Assembly: GCA_905182985.1 (NCBI GenBank)
Contig: CAJJDN010000075.1
Location: 1 to 64,000, forward strand
Direction of reading: 5' to 3'
Source: Paramecium sonneborni
Lineage: Eukaryota; Ciliophora; Oligohymenophorea; Peniculida; Parameciidae
Length of the DNA stretch: 64,000 nt
In this document: piece after piece, positions 1 to 13,195 of the stretch
Numbering within the stretch: position 1 is the first letter of the stretch
Layout: each line of letters starts with the position of its first letter
Notes under the pieces: generated by a model
What the model was told of the DNA's origin: nothing
The model's input: only the letters and a program-made list of their open reading frames with translations
Database searches by the model: none
Position numbers and translations under genes: made by a program

Positions 1-33
1 CCCAAACCCAAACCCAAACCCAACCCCAAACCC
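1..33. repeat. Macronuclear telomere
   Basis: Units of AAACCC with one AACCCC (around 22-27), i.e. the C-strand of mixed T3G3/T2G4 repeats. This mixture is typical of Paramecium telomerase products. It marks the true left end of the chromosome. Confidence 0.97.
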
Positions 34-405
34 TGTGTAGAGAATTCGACATAATGTGACTGCTGAATTAAACCTACTAGTGGGCAAACCCTAGCAATTA
101 GTTAAGATATCAGAGTTAAGCCAAGTTTGCTTCTTATATCTCAAGAAGATAGATATTTAGAAAATTACAATGAAATAATTGATTCTATTAAGTGAATGTA
201 ATATCTGAACTCAAATAATTTAATTTTTTAATTAATTCTGAGGGAGGTAAATTCTTTGGATGTACTTTGGAAGAAAATGATTTGATTAATAGATACAAGT
301 GATTATTTAATAATCAAATATCAGCGAATCTTATTTAGAACTTAAATAATAAATGAAATATATATATAACAAAATTTACCAACAAATCTTTAAAATAATA
401 TTAAA
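34..405. other. Subtelomeric non-coding spacer
   Basis: AT-rich sequence between the telomere and the first gene. I see no open frame, tandem repeat or RNA gene in it. Confidence 0.6.
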
Positions 406-1368
<963 letters not shown>

Positions 1369-1668
1369 TTAATCATTTAAGAAAATAAACATAAATACAT
1401 CTAAACATTTTTTATATAGTATTAGTTATTTTATTAATTCAATAAAACATCTTAATTAAATTAAGTTGATATTTTCAACTAAATTTAAAGTTTGATAATG
1501 ATATAATTCTTTTAATTAATTTATAAGTTAATGAAACAGAGAAAGAATCTGATAAATAATTTAGATAATGAATCAGATTATTTATAGTAAGAACTAAAAT
1601 ATATATAATTAGAAATATTCTAATTTTATATAAATAATTCAATTTTAACCAAGGAATCTAATTGCTAA
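1369..1668 (+). pseudogene. Possible decayed EF-hand tail of the preceding kinase
   Basis: No gene reads through here. At about 1488-1566 one frame gives a stretch resembling an EF-hand loop (KFDNDIILLINLQ), where Asp and hydrophobic positions fit a DxDxxxxIxxxE loop with the last ligand lost. This is where a CDPK would carry its calcium-binding tail, so it may be a remnant. The match is weak. Confidence 0.3.
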
Positions 1669-2949
1669 TCAATACGATATTTTCAATGATATTTCTATTA
1701 ATAACACAACATAAATGAGTAATTTATTTTCCTGAAAATCAATATCTAATTCTTTCCACTTACCAACCTTTTTCTAATTTCCATCTTAATCATATCATCC
1801 ACCACCACTATATTCCTTATGCTTAAATAACATTTACATTTATTTATATTTCTACTCTCCATCCACACAATACATAATATCCCATCTACCAATCTTAATA
1901 CCTTGCATATTATATTCACCATTATAAGTAACTTAAGCAAATTAAAAAAAATTTCAAATAGATCAATCCATTTTCCTTTTGATAGACAAATTCCCAAACT
2001 CCCTTTCTAATATCGTTGTCATATTTGCCAATTTCATAAACCTAGGCTTTACTTTTTTTTATATATTAAATCTATACCTCCAATAATTCTATGTTAGATC
2101 TTTCCATTACCCTGACTTTTTACCATATGCATACTCACCTCCACCATTATCCAAAATTTCACCTTTCCATGTAGCCTACCATCTACCAATTTTTTAGTTA
2201 TTCTATCCTTATTTCCCCAGACCAAATAAGGTGTTTTATTTATTCTAAGGTTGAATTGAAGTATCTTTAACCTTGTCGCTGTTAATGTAAATTTAAAATA
2301 GTACATTCTCAATATTTATCTATCTTTGATATATTCGATTTCCTGTTTATCGGTAAAAGCTATTGAGAATTACGTCCTTAGAAGTTTGTTAAAATTAGAA
2401 TCCCAAACAAGACTTTTAATTTCATTGGTCTCTACCTTCCATTTAAACATCGTTTTGTTAATTCTATATATATTTTTAATTAATTACTTAAATATATAAG
2501 AAATTTCTTTTATTTATTCTTTAATCTTTGAGCTAAATATTTGAACCTCTTATTCTAACTAATTCTTAATTTTCGAAAATAATATAGAATAAGAATTTTT
2601 TTAAACAAATCTTTAGAATTACTTTAATTTGCTAATCTTCCTTTTCAACTGAATCGAAAATCTTAATCTATTATGATAAATATTCCCACATTTTCTTCAA
2701 AGTATTTTCAGTAATAATAATAAGCTATTTAATATTCTATAGCAATTTAGTTTCTTGTAGGGTCTTTTAAGCTAACTTTTCTTCTTCTATTTTGTGGGAT
2801 ACTTATTCTGAAAATTTTTTAATTGATATTATTGATTTTCCATAAGTTTCATGTTGCTCAAGGCATTCAACACAAAGTTTTCTTTAGCATTTATGTGAGG
2901 CAATACAAATTTAAGAAATTGGGTTGTTAGTATGGTATATGCAATTCAT
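1669..2949 (-). pseudogene. Zinc-finger / GxKxGxW-repeat family pseudogene
   Basis: Reads from an ATG at 2949 leftward. The N-terminus has the family's Cys/His block (MNCIYH, then CIASHKCQRKLCVECLEQH), followed by a charged helical region. The C-terminal half carries MORN-like repeats typical of a large Paramecium family: QKIGRWQATWKGEILDNGGG, VTYNGEYNMQGIKIGRWDIM and YDQDGNQKKVGKWKELD. It is broken: in-frame TGAs follow the helical region (about 2430), occur near 1970, and replace the Ser of GGGSYDQDG (about 1813). There is also at least one frameshift around 2040-2070, where a YEIGKYDNDIRKGVWEF repeat sits in another frame. The family function is unknown to me; the repeats suggest a beta-hairpin scaffold. 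Confidence 0.75.
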
Positions 2950-3149
2950 TTGTCAATATTAATTTTATTGTAATTAATTTTCTAAATTTTATTTAAATAA
3001 ATTGGTATCTTTATGTATAATAATTAAAATAATCCTTTTAGTTAAAGAAGAACTAAAATTGAGAGGATTAAAATGCAAAAATTTAAAAATTTTATATTAA
3101 AGTTCCTTGAGGTTTTTATTGCAATGCTAAACTTAAATTAAACATTTCA

Positions 3150-3386
3150 TTGAAATTTTCTGGAAAGGTATCAAATAGGAATTACTGGAGTTATGAAAGT
3201 GATATTATGTATTGTAAATAGAAAATGGGGCATTAGTATTTGTTTTAAGAATGTAAATATACTCGTAGATTATATGATTAAGAAGGAAATTAGAAAAAAA
3301 TCGGAAAAGGGGAGTTTTAATCATGTAAATAAGTCATTTATGATGGTGAATATACCTTGAATTAGTTGAAGGTAGGTTTTCAATGA
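3150..3386 (+). pseudogene. Fragment of the same GxKxGxW-repeat family
   Basis: Opposite strand to the previous pseudogene. The frame contains YWSYESDIMYC, then YDQEGNQKKIGKGEFQS and VIYDGEYTLNQLKVG, matching the YNxxGxKxGxW repeats. The upstream half of a repeat (GIKxGYW, about 3168-3185) needs a frameshift to join, the Trp of one GKW is lost, and the frame closes at TGA 3384-3386. No N-terminal zinc block is attached. Confidence 0.6.
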
Positions 3387-3587
3387 TTTTTAATTTTAAT
3401 CAAAATTAATAAACAGTTAATTAAACTTTGAGTAAATATTTTTATTGCTTTTTTGTATTTCAAGCTTTTGAATTTAGCTAATAAATTACTTACATCTAAT
3501 TTTAATTTTCTTCATGATAGTTTAGAATCAAATTGAAAAGAGATCATAGATTCATCATAAAAAGTTTTGTTATTAAATTATTTGAAA

Positions 3588-4445
3588 ATGAACTTGATTT
3601 ACCTTACAAAAGAAATAATAAGACGTGTCGCATTTTATAATTAATTTAGAATTAAAATATATATGATTTACACCTAATAGAACTAGAAGCTTAGTTACAA
3701 TTGGGAAGCTACCCATAAGGAAATTTTCTCTTTTGTTATAGAAAATTACTTACCTATTAGTACAAATTTAATTTATCCAAAATTAAATTACTCTATATTT
3801 ACTGAAGATTTGTATGAAAATTTTCCACCACATTATTTAAATAAATATGGTTATGATGATATTAATGCATTACTTATAATAAAAGCAAAATAGTTAAATA
3901 TTAAAAATGGTATTTAAAATTTATGGCACTTCTCACTTATACTTATGACCATATAAAATTTAATTATTTCAATGAGATAAGATAAGAATTGGTTGCTCCA
4001 AAATGATTAATTATTATAAATAAAGGCAGATGGTTTATTTATGATTGCAGCTAGATATGATAACTTGGCTGTAATGCTGTTGATTAACAACAATTACAAT
4101 GCCCATTTGTCAAAATCTTAAAATATACAGAGATCTAAACAGATGAGAATTAATCCCAGTCTCACAAATCTTAAAATTATATTAAATTATTAAGATAATT
4201 TGTTTTTATTTTAGGCTCTTTAAACTAAATAATAAAAAATTTATTTGAGCAAATAAATGATATAAAGAATTTATAAACTAAAAATTACTACAATTGATTA
4301 AATGACGATTTTATCAAACATTTTATTAACTTTGCATTTTGTCAAAGAAAAATAATTCCAAAATGAGGCTATTAATATTAATTTCAATATGCAGGCTCTT
4401 AAAAAACTAATAATATTAATTTAATTTGAATAGTGTCAATATTGA
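3588..4445 (+). CDS. Hypothetical protein, possibly ankyrin-like
   Basis: An uninterrupted 285-codon frame (ciliate code) from ATG 3588 to TGA 4443-4445, opening as MNLIYLTKEIIRRV. The frame is open back to 3537 and an upstream exon is possible. Around residues 145-170 the pattern DGLFMIAARYDNLAVMLLI resembles one ankyrin-repeat helix pair; the rest is unassigned. Average open length by chance at this base composition is about 60 codons, so this is unlikely to be random. It sits among pseudogenes and may itself be a fragment. I do not recognise a function. Confidence 0.45.
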
Positions 4446-7400
4446 TAATTTTTAAATTTATTCTAATCTTCGTAACATTAATATTCTAAATTAACAATTT
4501 GATTTAAATTTAACAAATTTATTATTGATGGTGTGAAATTTTGATAATCAAAATTTTATCCCAAATGATAACTCTGCATTTACAGTAAATTCATAATAAT
4601 GTCTTTTTGGAATTGGAATTAAAAAGTGTGTGTGAATATAACTAGATTTGTTTTTAATAGATCTTTTAATTGTAGTAATATTGTTTTATATACATAAATC
4701 ATATCCTTTTTCTAATTCCTTGTGTTCATTTTTTTTACTATTTTTGTTTTACGGCATATCAGAAGAATCTTATTAAATGGAGAGGAACTTATATTTATTT
4801 ATTGTCTTAGTAATGATTTAGATACCGAGGTAAATTTACTTGGTTTACAATTATTCTATTATAATTATTTTAAGAATTCTTGAATACAATTAATGCAATA
4901 TTGAAAAATTGATTTTTCTATTATATTTGAAGCTTTGCTAATACTGATTAGTTAAGAACATACATACTTAAATAGATCTTTATGTGATCTTATTTCCTTA
5001 ATATTTTTGAGGCTTAAATCCACAATAAAAACAGACTTAAAGTTGTTATATAATTAAAATTCCTTAAATCTTGCTATTAACTTATCTAATATAGTTATAT
5101 ATGATCTGCTCTTAAAAACAAGATCAAATTATAAAATTCAAATCTTATAAAATTCTAAGCCTTTTTGAGTATATATATTCTAAAATTCTAGTCCATAAAT
5201 GTCTTATAATAATTTTATATTGGTTCAGTTTTTTCTGAACGAGTTTTAGTTAAGTCTCAATATAAGTTTGACCATGCCTTTCCATTCATAATCAAATTAG
5301 ACACACATTATTGATTTAATGAATTTACATTTTCTAGTATTATTAAGTTTAGAGCTAATACTGTTGGAACTCATCCTTCATTAGCACTCAATAACGGATT
5401 AGTTAAAATCTTAATCGGCAAGTAAAATTAACTCTTTTACCCATCATCTTCATTCTAAAAATTCTTATTTTTTTCTTACTAATAATTACTTCTCCCCAAG
5501 AGTTTCTCTTTTTTATTTATTTTGAGCTCTTTCAAAACTGACTAAACTAATTAAACAATCTTAACTAACCATTTTCACATCATGGTATCTAATCTTATAA
5601 TTTCTTTCAGTCGTTTTTCATATGATTTGATTTTTTCAATACTTTTATCATTGTATTTATTTAAGTAGTAAACAATTTATTAATTAATTTAGATTATACA
5701 AAAAAATATTGAACATATCAAAAGACTGTAAATAAAAATTTAATTAATATTTAAGAATCTGAGCGAAAAAAATCTTGAATAATATGGTTAGAAATATTTA
5801 TAAGATTAATTAATTTATAATCTATGGATTAAATTGATGGCAATAATTCATAATAAGTTTGAATGTATTTATATAACAAAAAATTTTACAATTGATTATT
5901 CTATAAATACTTCTAATCTTCTTTTTTATATAACATTCAAATCTAGTTTGATATAACTAATTGAAATTTTCTTAATTATTTTATTATTACAAAGTCTTAT
6001 TTATAGAGAAATCTGCACCATTCAGATCTATTTGAATTGCTTTAACTTATCGCGATATTTTTAAGTTTATTTGCATATTAATTAAATTTATATTTTTAGG
6101 AACGCCATATTACAATAAATACAAGCACTTTTACTCATAAATTCAATAATATAGTTAGGATTGCTTTAAAGTGCTTTATCAATTCATGAAATAGCTTATT
6201 AATGTACGTTTAATCATTTATAATAATTATATTTCTATATAAATCAAATATAAAGTAAACCATGCTTTAAATATAAATAATTACATTTTCTATATAAAGC
6301 ATGATGATGGGCTGTTCTTTCAAAAATCTTTTCGCATGATTTTATTGCTAACTGATAGTGTTTTTCATCATTTAATCCATAACCTAAATTTAATTTTAAT
6401 AGAGTATGCTATAGCTATCAAATTTAATACCTCGAGTTTATTATTCTGTTTTATCTAAATACAAAGCCTAATTATAATAATTAAATATGTGATCAATAAT
6501 TATTATTATGTTCCTAACAATATTGCTTATATACAAATACCTATTTAATTCTTCTTCCTGATCTCTATAATTAATGAAATATTGGCCCACTCTTTAATCC
6601 CTTATAAATTGTCCTTAATTTATAAATATACCGATTAATTTAAAAATTGAGATATCTTAAATAATTTAATCTTCACCAATTATTTTGAAAAATTTTTCGC
6701 CATTATTTTTGGCTTATGCTATAGATTTATCCAATTAGTTTGAGAAATCAAGTAGATTCTTAGTGAATTTTGAGATAAAACTTTAAATTTAACCAAAGCC
6801 TTTTAAATCTTTCTTGTATTTTTAATGTTTCAGAGGGTCAAGACCCAATTAAAGACGGAATTAATATTTTGAATGTCAACATAAAAAATTTAAATAAAAT
6901 CATTTATATCCTCTTCTTCTTGCCTCATAATTTAAGACGTAAACATTTTATAAATTTAATATGATTGAATTTTCTCAAATACTTTAATATTTTCTAGTAT
7001 TTTTCATCATTTAATTTAGATAAGCCAAATATTGTGAGCTTTTTCAATAGTGATTAAAACCAACAGTTTGAATAATTGAATATTTGAATACATCTTCTTT
7101 CCTTCTTTTAGAGCAAAAAAAAGCAACGGAATAAATTATGAAGTTTTTTTATCACATTTTATGTTACACAAAAAAAACATTTAATAAAAAATAAATATCC
7201 AAGACTTAAAGATAAAAATTAAACAATTTTTTATCTTTACTTGCCTCATTTACTCCAAGCTATGCCTATTAAGAAAATCATCTCCTTGCTAGCATAATAT
7301 AATTGACATATAGTAAATTTTTTGTTTTTTTGGGTTTTTCAAATAGGTTTAATAAAGAGAAAATACATGTATGTATGTTAAAAATTCTTATTTTTTTAGG

Positions 7401-7601
7401 AAGCTCTAAATTCACTCAGCATTTTCAAAAGGCAATTTTTGAAAGTTATTTTTCCAAAATCAGCTGAAAAAATAGAATTGAAAAAATAAATTGGCTATTT
7501 TTTTCTAAATTAAGCTTAAAATCCATTCAATAGAGTTTTCAATAGTATGAAAATATTAACTTTTCTAACTAATTAATTAAATATTATAATTAAAGATTAT
7601 A
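4446..7601. other. AT-rich, no dependable gene
   Basis: Several frames stay open for 60-190 codons without clear family motifs. On the minus strand about 5270-5430 a protein-like stretch (VPTVLALNLIILENVNSL) is interrupted by TGAs. On the plus strand 6093-6650 is open without a start codon. I read this as decayed coding DNA and spacer. No RNA gene or repeat array was seen. Confidence 0.4.
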
Positions 7602-7883
7602 ATGTCATATAAAATTGAGCTTTTTATATTATCGAGCATAAACTTAGAAGGAAGCGCTGTTTGGAAAATAGATTTGCAATTTTCTAGACATATTTACCAC
7701 TATGAATTAAGATTTTCATTAGAAACACCAAAGTTCAGTTAAAAATTTGGTATCAATAAACTTGGGCATAAACGTGACATTAATAATTTGGATTGGAAGA
7801 CGAATTTTATGAAATCTTTAAATACATACTTGTAGCACTTAAACTAAGATATATATATTTATTATGAACTTCAGATATAATGA
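7602..7883 (+). CDS. Short hypothetical protein or gene fragment
   Basis: A 93-residue frame from ATG 7602 to TGA 7881, opening MSYKIELFILSSINLEGSAV and continuing with mixed charged and aromatic residues that look like real protein. No domain is recognised. It may be one exon of a longer decayed gene. Confidence 0.3.
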
Positions 7884-10009
7884 TTCTTAGCTCTATTTAT
7901 GATCTTTCGACGATGATTAAAATTAATCATTATTTCAAAATTTATTCAACCTGCTTATCTTAACTTAATTCATTCAAATTTTACCTTTAAAATATTTAGA
8001 TGCCGTTCATGATTAATAATAATTTTTTTTTGAAACTCTCATAACTGTTAATTGTTGAAGGATTTTTAATTAATTTGAATTCTAGTTTTTATGTGTTAAC
8101 TTTATATATTTTGAATAATGGCACTTCAATCATTTGATTTTAATTTTGTGACTGAAGAGATGAAAAATGGTTGGATAAATAATTAGAATCTGAATATTTT
8201 CAAAATTCTTTTGGATGTTAATTAATCAATAAATTGGAGTTGATCATAGATAATTCAATTTATAGAAATAAATAATTTAAATATGATAAATCGTATAATT
8301 TTTGAATATTACAATTAACACATGTAATTACACTTTAAATGATGGAATAAAATAAGTAAATTCCATTTGAGCTTATTAATAGATTTAAGCAAGTTTATTA
8401 TCTAATGAGTCAAAAATTATTGTATTTAAATATAATGAAATTCCCTTGTTGCTCTGTAGGAATTATGAAAATTCTAAATCAACAATTTGACCTTTTGTTT
8501 TGTCATAATTCCAATTTACGCTCAAAGTGATTAAATAATAATATATTCCAATATTTAGAATAGACAAAGAACCCAAATAGAATTCTTGAAAATTTCATGT
8601 TCTAATAAATGCAATTAATATATCAACAAAAATTAGAGCTACTTATTCAAAAAAGCAATTCCTTAAATTTTAGATTCCATATCAATTTTCGAAAGGTATA
8701 AAATTAACTAAATTCAATAATTTGAGATAAATAAAAAAAACTATCCATTAAAAAAACAGTAGTTTTAGGGCATTCCAAATTTACTGAAGAGTTGAATCAT
8801 GTGTTTTATATTCTCTCAGACACCTTTAAAAAAAGAATTTTCCTTTTACCCACAAATAATCATAGTTGAATCCTAATGTGGGAAGAATAAAATTAAGATG
8901 CTTTATGCATGGAGAGATTTATCACAATCAATGATGTGATCAAACTTCTGTAAAGAAGTAAGAACGGGACTAAAATAATTCAATATAAAAATGATAAGGA
9001 AGTAGACCAAATAATAATTATCTCTGATAAATTAAATATCATTAGAATACAAAATAGCTAGATAATAAATAGTGATAAAATTATTTTCCTTTTTCTTTTA
9101 AATATTGTAAAAATATGAATTTTTTATTTGATTATCAATATAGACCCTCTTGATAAAGAAATCAAATTTAGGTAAATCTTTAATTTGATATTGTAATATA
9201 ATCATCAATTTAGAAAAATGTCTAATTTAGCTTTTTATCAGGGATTTTAATGATTAAGAAGGATAAAAAAAGTATTAAACTTTTGCTACACAATTAAATT
9301 ATCAATATTCGCTTATTTAAGGATATTTTTCTGAAATTGTAAATTTAAATTTAGCTCATATATATATTATCTGAAAATATTTATATTTGTATTATGAAGA
9401 TGGAATACTAATTACGTTTGTTTACCTCTTCTTGATATCATCGTAAACTCATTAAAAATGATTGCAGACAGCTGTAAAATCAAGAATTTAGATCTAGTAT
9501 TAACTGCTTCTGAGACAACTCAATCAAACTAAAATAAATGATTTAAAAATAACAGAGAATTAGTCTCACTTTAATTTAGATATCTAAGTATATTCATAAG
9601 GCTGAGCAAACATAAGTTTTAGTAAGATAGTCTTAGGGCCAAAATGATAAATATATCATAAAAATTTTGCAACTTCCTTCATTTTTTAAGAAGAATAATT
9701 AATAGAATAACTGAAAAGAGATAAGCCAAGAATTTTATATAATCAGGAAATGAATCATATTTCTAATATACTTATAAATGGATATAGTATATTAATAATT
9801 AAAAGTTTATTCATGATTTGAAAAGAAAGGAGACTGAGTAATTTCTAACCATAGTTATAGTTTTATAAACTTAAGTGCAAATCAATTTTAATTTGTTTAA
9901 GTTGTTTATTTTCAATGTTATATAATTAAATAGTTATCATTTTCATATTTAATATGATCAAGCAATTAAAAACCATGAGATTCAAATAATTTCACAACCA
10001 TCATTATAA
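7884..10009. other. Decayed coding tract, unassigned
   Basis: Protein-like islands on the plus strand: around 8375-8530 (including KFPCCSVGIMKILNQQFD) and 9415-9538 (LPLLDIIVNSLKMIADSCK), separated by TGAs and frame changes. They may be pieces of one degenerate gene. I cannot name the family. Confidence 0.3.
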
Positions 10010-12241
10010 TCAATTTTAAAAAAATTATAAATGAAAATACATATTGATTTAATTTTGATCAAAAAATTTTAAATTATATTAAGAAGACATTCCATAAAAT
10101 TGGATATAGTTGACCTTGCTAATATCGTACTTGGCGGATCTCAGTTGTTCAATGTAAGGATTTCTTCCATTCAACATCACATATTTCATTTCTTCAATTT
10201 ATTTAGCCGTTATTTAATTCCGTTTGTATACTTAATACTCGAATTCTGTAAAGTTAATTTTACCATCACTATCCATATCAAATATCTCAAATAATTATTT
10301 TTATATATTCTAAGTACTAGTATATCCAATTGTACTTTATAACAGTTCAGTAAATTCTTCATTAGAAATACAATAATCCTTATCCCTATCAGTCTATCTA
10401 TAGAAATCAAGTAAAGTACAGGTTTCTTTTTCCATATATTAAGATATAGAAAGAACAATCTTAGCAATTTCTTAATTACACCTAAAAGAAGAATTAGCAA
10501 TTTCATCTCTTTCTTAAAATTTTTTAGTAATAAATTGTAAAAACTCTCTTTAAGAATTAAATGATTTTGGATTGAAATTAATTAACTCTTAAAATGTTAA
10601 CTCTGAATCATCAAAATCATCTTTTTCTAAAAAACTAACTCTACCATCAACTTATTATAAATATTTCCAATTACAAATTTACAAATCCCTTGCCTTAACT
10701 GCTAATGCTTAAATGAAATGAGGATACTCTATTTCATCTTTGACACGAAAATAATTTAACAAAAACTAAAAATCAGTCTATTGAAGATGATTATTAGTTT
10801 GCTTAAGAGTATTATAAAATTATGATTAGGATATGACACTGCTACTATTAATACTACTTTTAATTAATTAGGGTAATGTCATCTAGACACTATGCAAACC
10901 ATTAATAAGTTGAGTTAGGATTTTTTTTAAATCTTAATTTATATTAATTTCAAAGAATATTCTCACATTCTCAAAGGTTATCTTTTTTTTATTTTGTTAA
11001 TCCAAATTATAAAGTAATTTTTTAAAAACTTCTGGTTTAGGGTGATATCCATTTTCATTTAAAAATTTGTAGATATCATCATATTAAAGATATCCTTTTA
11101 ATTTACTATCATAATTTAAAAAAAATGAGATTGATATATTGTATCTATCTCTAGTATCTTTATACATATTCTTTTTTTAATTCCTCCAATCCTAATTATT
11201 ACTAATTTGATTATTTAATATCATTACAAAAGTGCTCATAATAAATAATGTTCTTCTTTTGAGGATCATACTTTAATTTTAAAAGAGAACTATCTTCTAA
11301 ATTTAAATACATTCCTTATTATGTGATAATGTTTTCAAATTTATCAAAAGGTAAGTATCCTAATTATTCCTAATCATTTTCTTTTAAAATTTCTATTAAA
11401 TTAATATTAATGTCTGCTAAATATTAGTTTAATTCTTTCAGCATTTCAAGTAATTCTTGATTTTATACTTAACTCAATTTTCCTAATTTAATGACTTCTT
11501 TTAGTGTTTAAATCCATTTAGACAGATCAATTTTATCATTATTTTCTATACCATAAAGTTATAATAAAGCTACTTTTTCTTAGAAGCTTATTGATATTTT
11601 AATATCATCCAATACCTACCAAAAATTAGTTGTTTTTAATTTCCAACTAACTGATTACATTTGATATTTAGACAAATATTATACTACTGTTTGTGATTTC
11701 TACTCTGTGACTCTTAATTTTAATTCATCTAATAACAAATCTGGATTAGGTTGCAGTAAATTCTTATCATGATTAATTATTTCATCACTTAAAAAATCTT
11801 AGATCATATATTCTAAATCATTTATTGGTGATCTCATTGAAGGATTTCTTTCTACATTCTTTCTATCAGACTCAAAAAATGATATCCATATAACTTTTTT
11901 ACAGTTTACTTTATTTTAATGGCTCTAACAGAAACTTAAACTTTTGAATCTCTTAATATTACTAATTCTTCAATATCTAGTAATGAAGCCATCTAAAGAA
12001 ATGTTAAACCCAATTACCAAATATCAAGTTTTATTGGATCTCCTTCCAATTGATTTGTTTCATCAGATGCAAATCTTTAAATCTAATTCTTTTGTAAAGC
12101 TGCTATAGATTCAGGAGGTAAATATAATTCTGCATTTTCATTAGAAAAGGGAGAAAAATCAGTAATGACACATTCATTATCATCATCTTCAAATAAATTA
12201 GAGGGTTTTAAATTTAGGATTGCAAATTACATATTTATCAT
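10010..12241 (-). pseudogene. CDPK-related kinase/EF-hand gene lacking the N-lobe, with a frameshift
   Basis: Reads leftward from ATG 12241. The N-terminus begins inside a kinase C-lobe: LKPSNLFEDDDNECVITDF (catalytic loop then DF-S in place of DFG), YLPPES (APE-like) and DIWQLGLTFLQMA. The N-lobe, with its glycine loop and lysine, is absent. A long middle region of helical and EF-hand-like segments follows (FLNYDSKLKGYLQYDDIYKF). Near the C-terminus is one good EF-hand, FDMDSDGKINFTEFEY, with Asp at loop positions 1, 3 and 5. The frame shifts by one in an A-run (about 11171-11177). The body is about 740 codons. It abuts a divergent pseudogene at 12271, so the N-lobe may have been lost by rearrangement. 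It is probably inactive as a kinase; calcium binding at the last EF-hand is plausible if it is expressed. Confidence 0.65.
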
Positions 12242-12270
12242 TTTATTATAAAAAATAAAATTGATAGAAA

Positions 12271-12753
12271 ATGAATTACTTCAACAAAAATTGCGTAGAG
12301 CATAATTTTGAAAAGGGTATCTGCATTATTTAACATAAATGAGAAAGAATTCATTGTAAAGTTTCTTAATTTTATCATGGAAATACAGCAGATTAATTAA
12401 TTTGCGAACAGGAGTTTATTGAATAATTTATAAAAGATATTTAGAAAAAAATAGAGGAATTTAATAGTCCAAATTACTTTGAATATAACAAGAAGTTCAA
12501 GATACTCAAAGATGAATTAAATATGACTTTAAATAAAATTGAAGAATTAGAGAGAGATTCAAAAGTTAATTGGCAATATTTAAAAAGAACATTCTTAATT
12601 TTTGAAAATCTATGTTCCCTAATAGTGTTTTATAATTGGAATTAATTCACACATAATGGTGAATATAATATGTAAGGTTAGAAGATTGGTAGATGGATTA
12701 AAATGGATATATGGAAGAATGACAAACTTAATGAATAGAAATATGATGATTGA
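12271..12753 (+). pseudogene. Zinc-block / GxKxGxW family pseudogene, shortened
   Basis: From ATG 12271: MNYFNKNCVEHNFEKGICII, then HK followed by TGA exactly where the family has the Cys of HKC. The same frame then runs on through a coiled-coil-like region (KKIEEFNS, NKIEELERDSKV) into one repeat, THNGEYNMQGQKIGRWIKMD, ending at TGA 12751. Apart from the Cys-to-TGA change the frame is intact for 161 codons. Most repeats are missing compared with 1669-2949. Confidence 0.65.
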
Positions 12754-12949
12754 ATAGTTTAAATTAATGAAAAATTAAATGAATTTATTAAATATTACTA
12801 GCCTAAATGGCTTTTATATAATTATTGAATCAGTAAATTAAAAGATTTGAATCTTTTTTAAGAATGATGAGTTTCACTTTTTTATGTTTACTTTTTCTTT
12901 TTTCAAATTAAAATTTAATCTTTGTTATTAATTTATTTGAAAAAAATCA

Positions 12950-13195
12950 TCATGTTATTTAATTATTATCATTTATATTAACTTGCTGTACTTTAAATCC
13001 AATTATTTATAACTCTTGTTCTGCTCTTTTTTTGGGTGAGTTGCTGTTTAGTTTAGGTAATATAAAGGAAGACATCGTTTGTGTGATAGTTTGTCCCCTT
13101 TGAAGAGCTTCGATAGCCCACTTGTTTTTCTAGCCTTGTTCTTGCTCTACAGATTGATCTTAGTTTTATTCTACTCCTTTCTTGGATGAAAGAAA
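12950..13195 (-). CDS. C-terminal coding fragment, unknown
   Basis: A strongly protein-like frame ending at TGA 12950-12952: Gln/Glu-rich (VEQNQDQSVEQEQGQ), then NKWAIEALQRGQTITQTMSS and PKLNSNSPKKRAEQEL. It is open further upstream to about 13615 but without an in-frame ATG, so the 5' end is unresolved (missing exons or truncation). Family not recognised. Confidence 0.4.

Noticed and set aside
1746..2312. Minus-strand standard-code frames of 83 and 72 codons
   Set aside because: They are out-of-frame or partial readings of the zinc/GxKxGxW pseudogene at 1669-2949, which is recognisable only with TAA/TAG as Gln.
6093..6650. Plus-strand frame of about 185 codons beginning FLGTPYYNKYKHF
   Set aside because: No start codon, no family motif, very hydrophobic low-complexity translation; in this AT-rich DNA with one stop codon such frames arise by chance.
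10100..10506. Open frames on both strands over the kinase/EF-hand gene
   Set aside because: The plus frame at 10100-10294 (open back to about 9541) is antisense to the EF-hand, and the minus frame at 10210-10506 is a shifted reading of the same region.
12338..12340. TGA used as a sense codon (Cys or Ser)
   Set aside because: TGA replaces a conserved Cys here and a Ser at about 1813, but only in subtelomeric copies with other damage; intact genes in the window use TGA strictly as stop, so these are disabling mutations.
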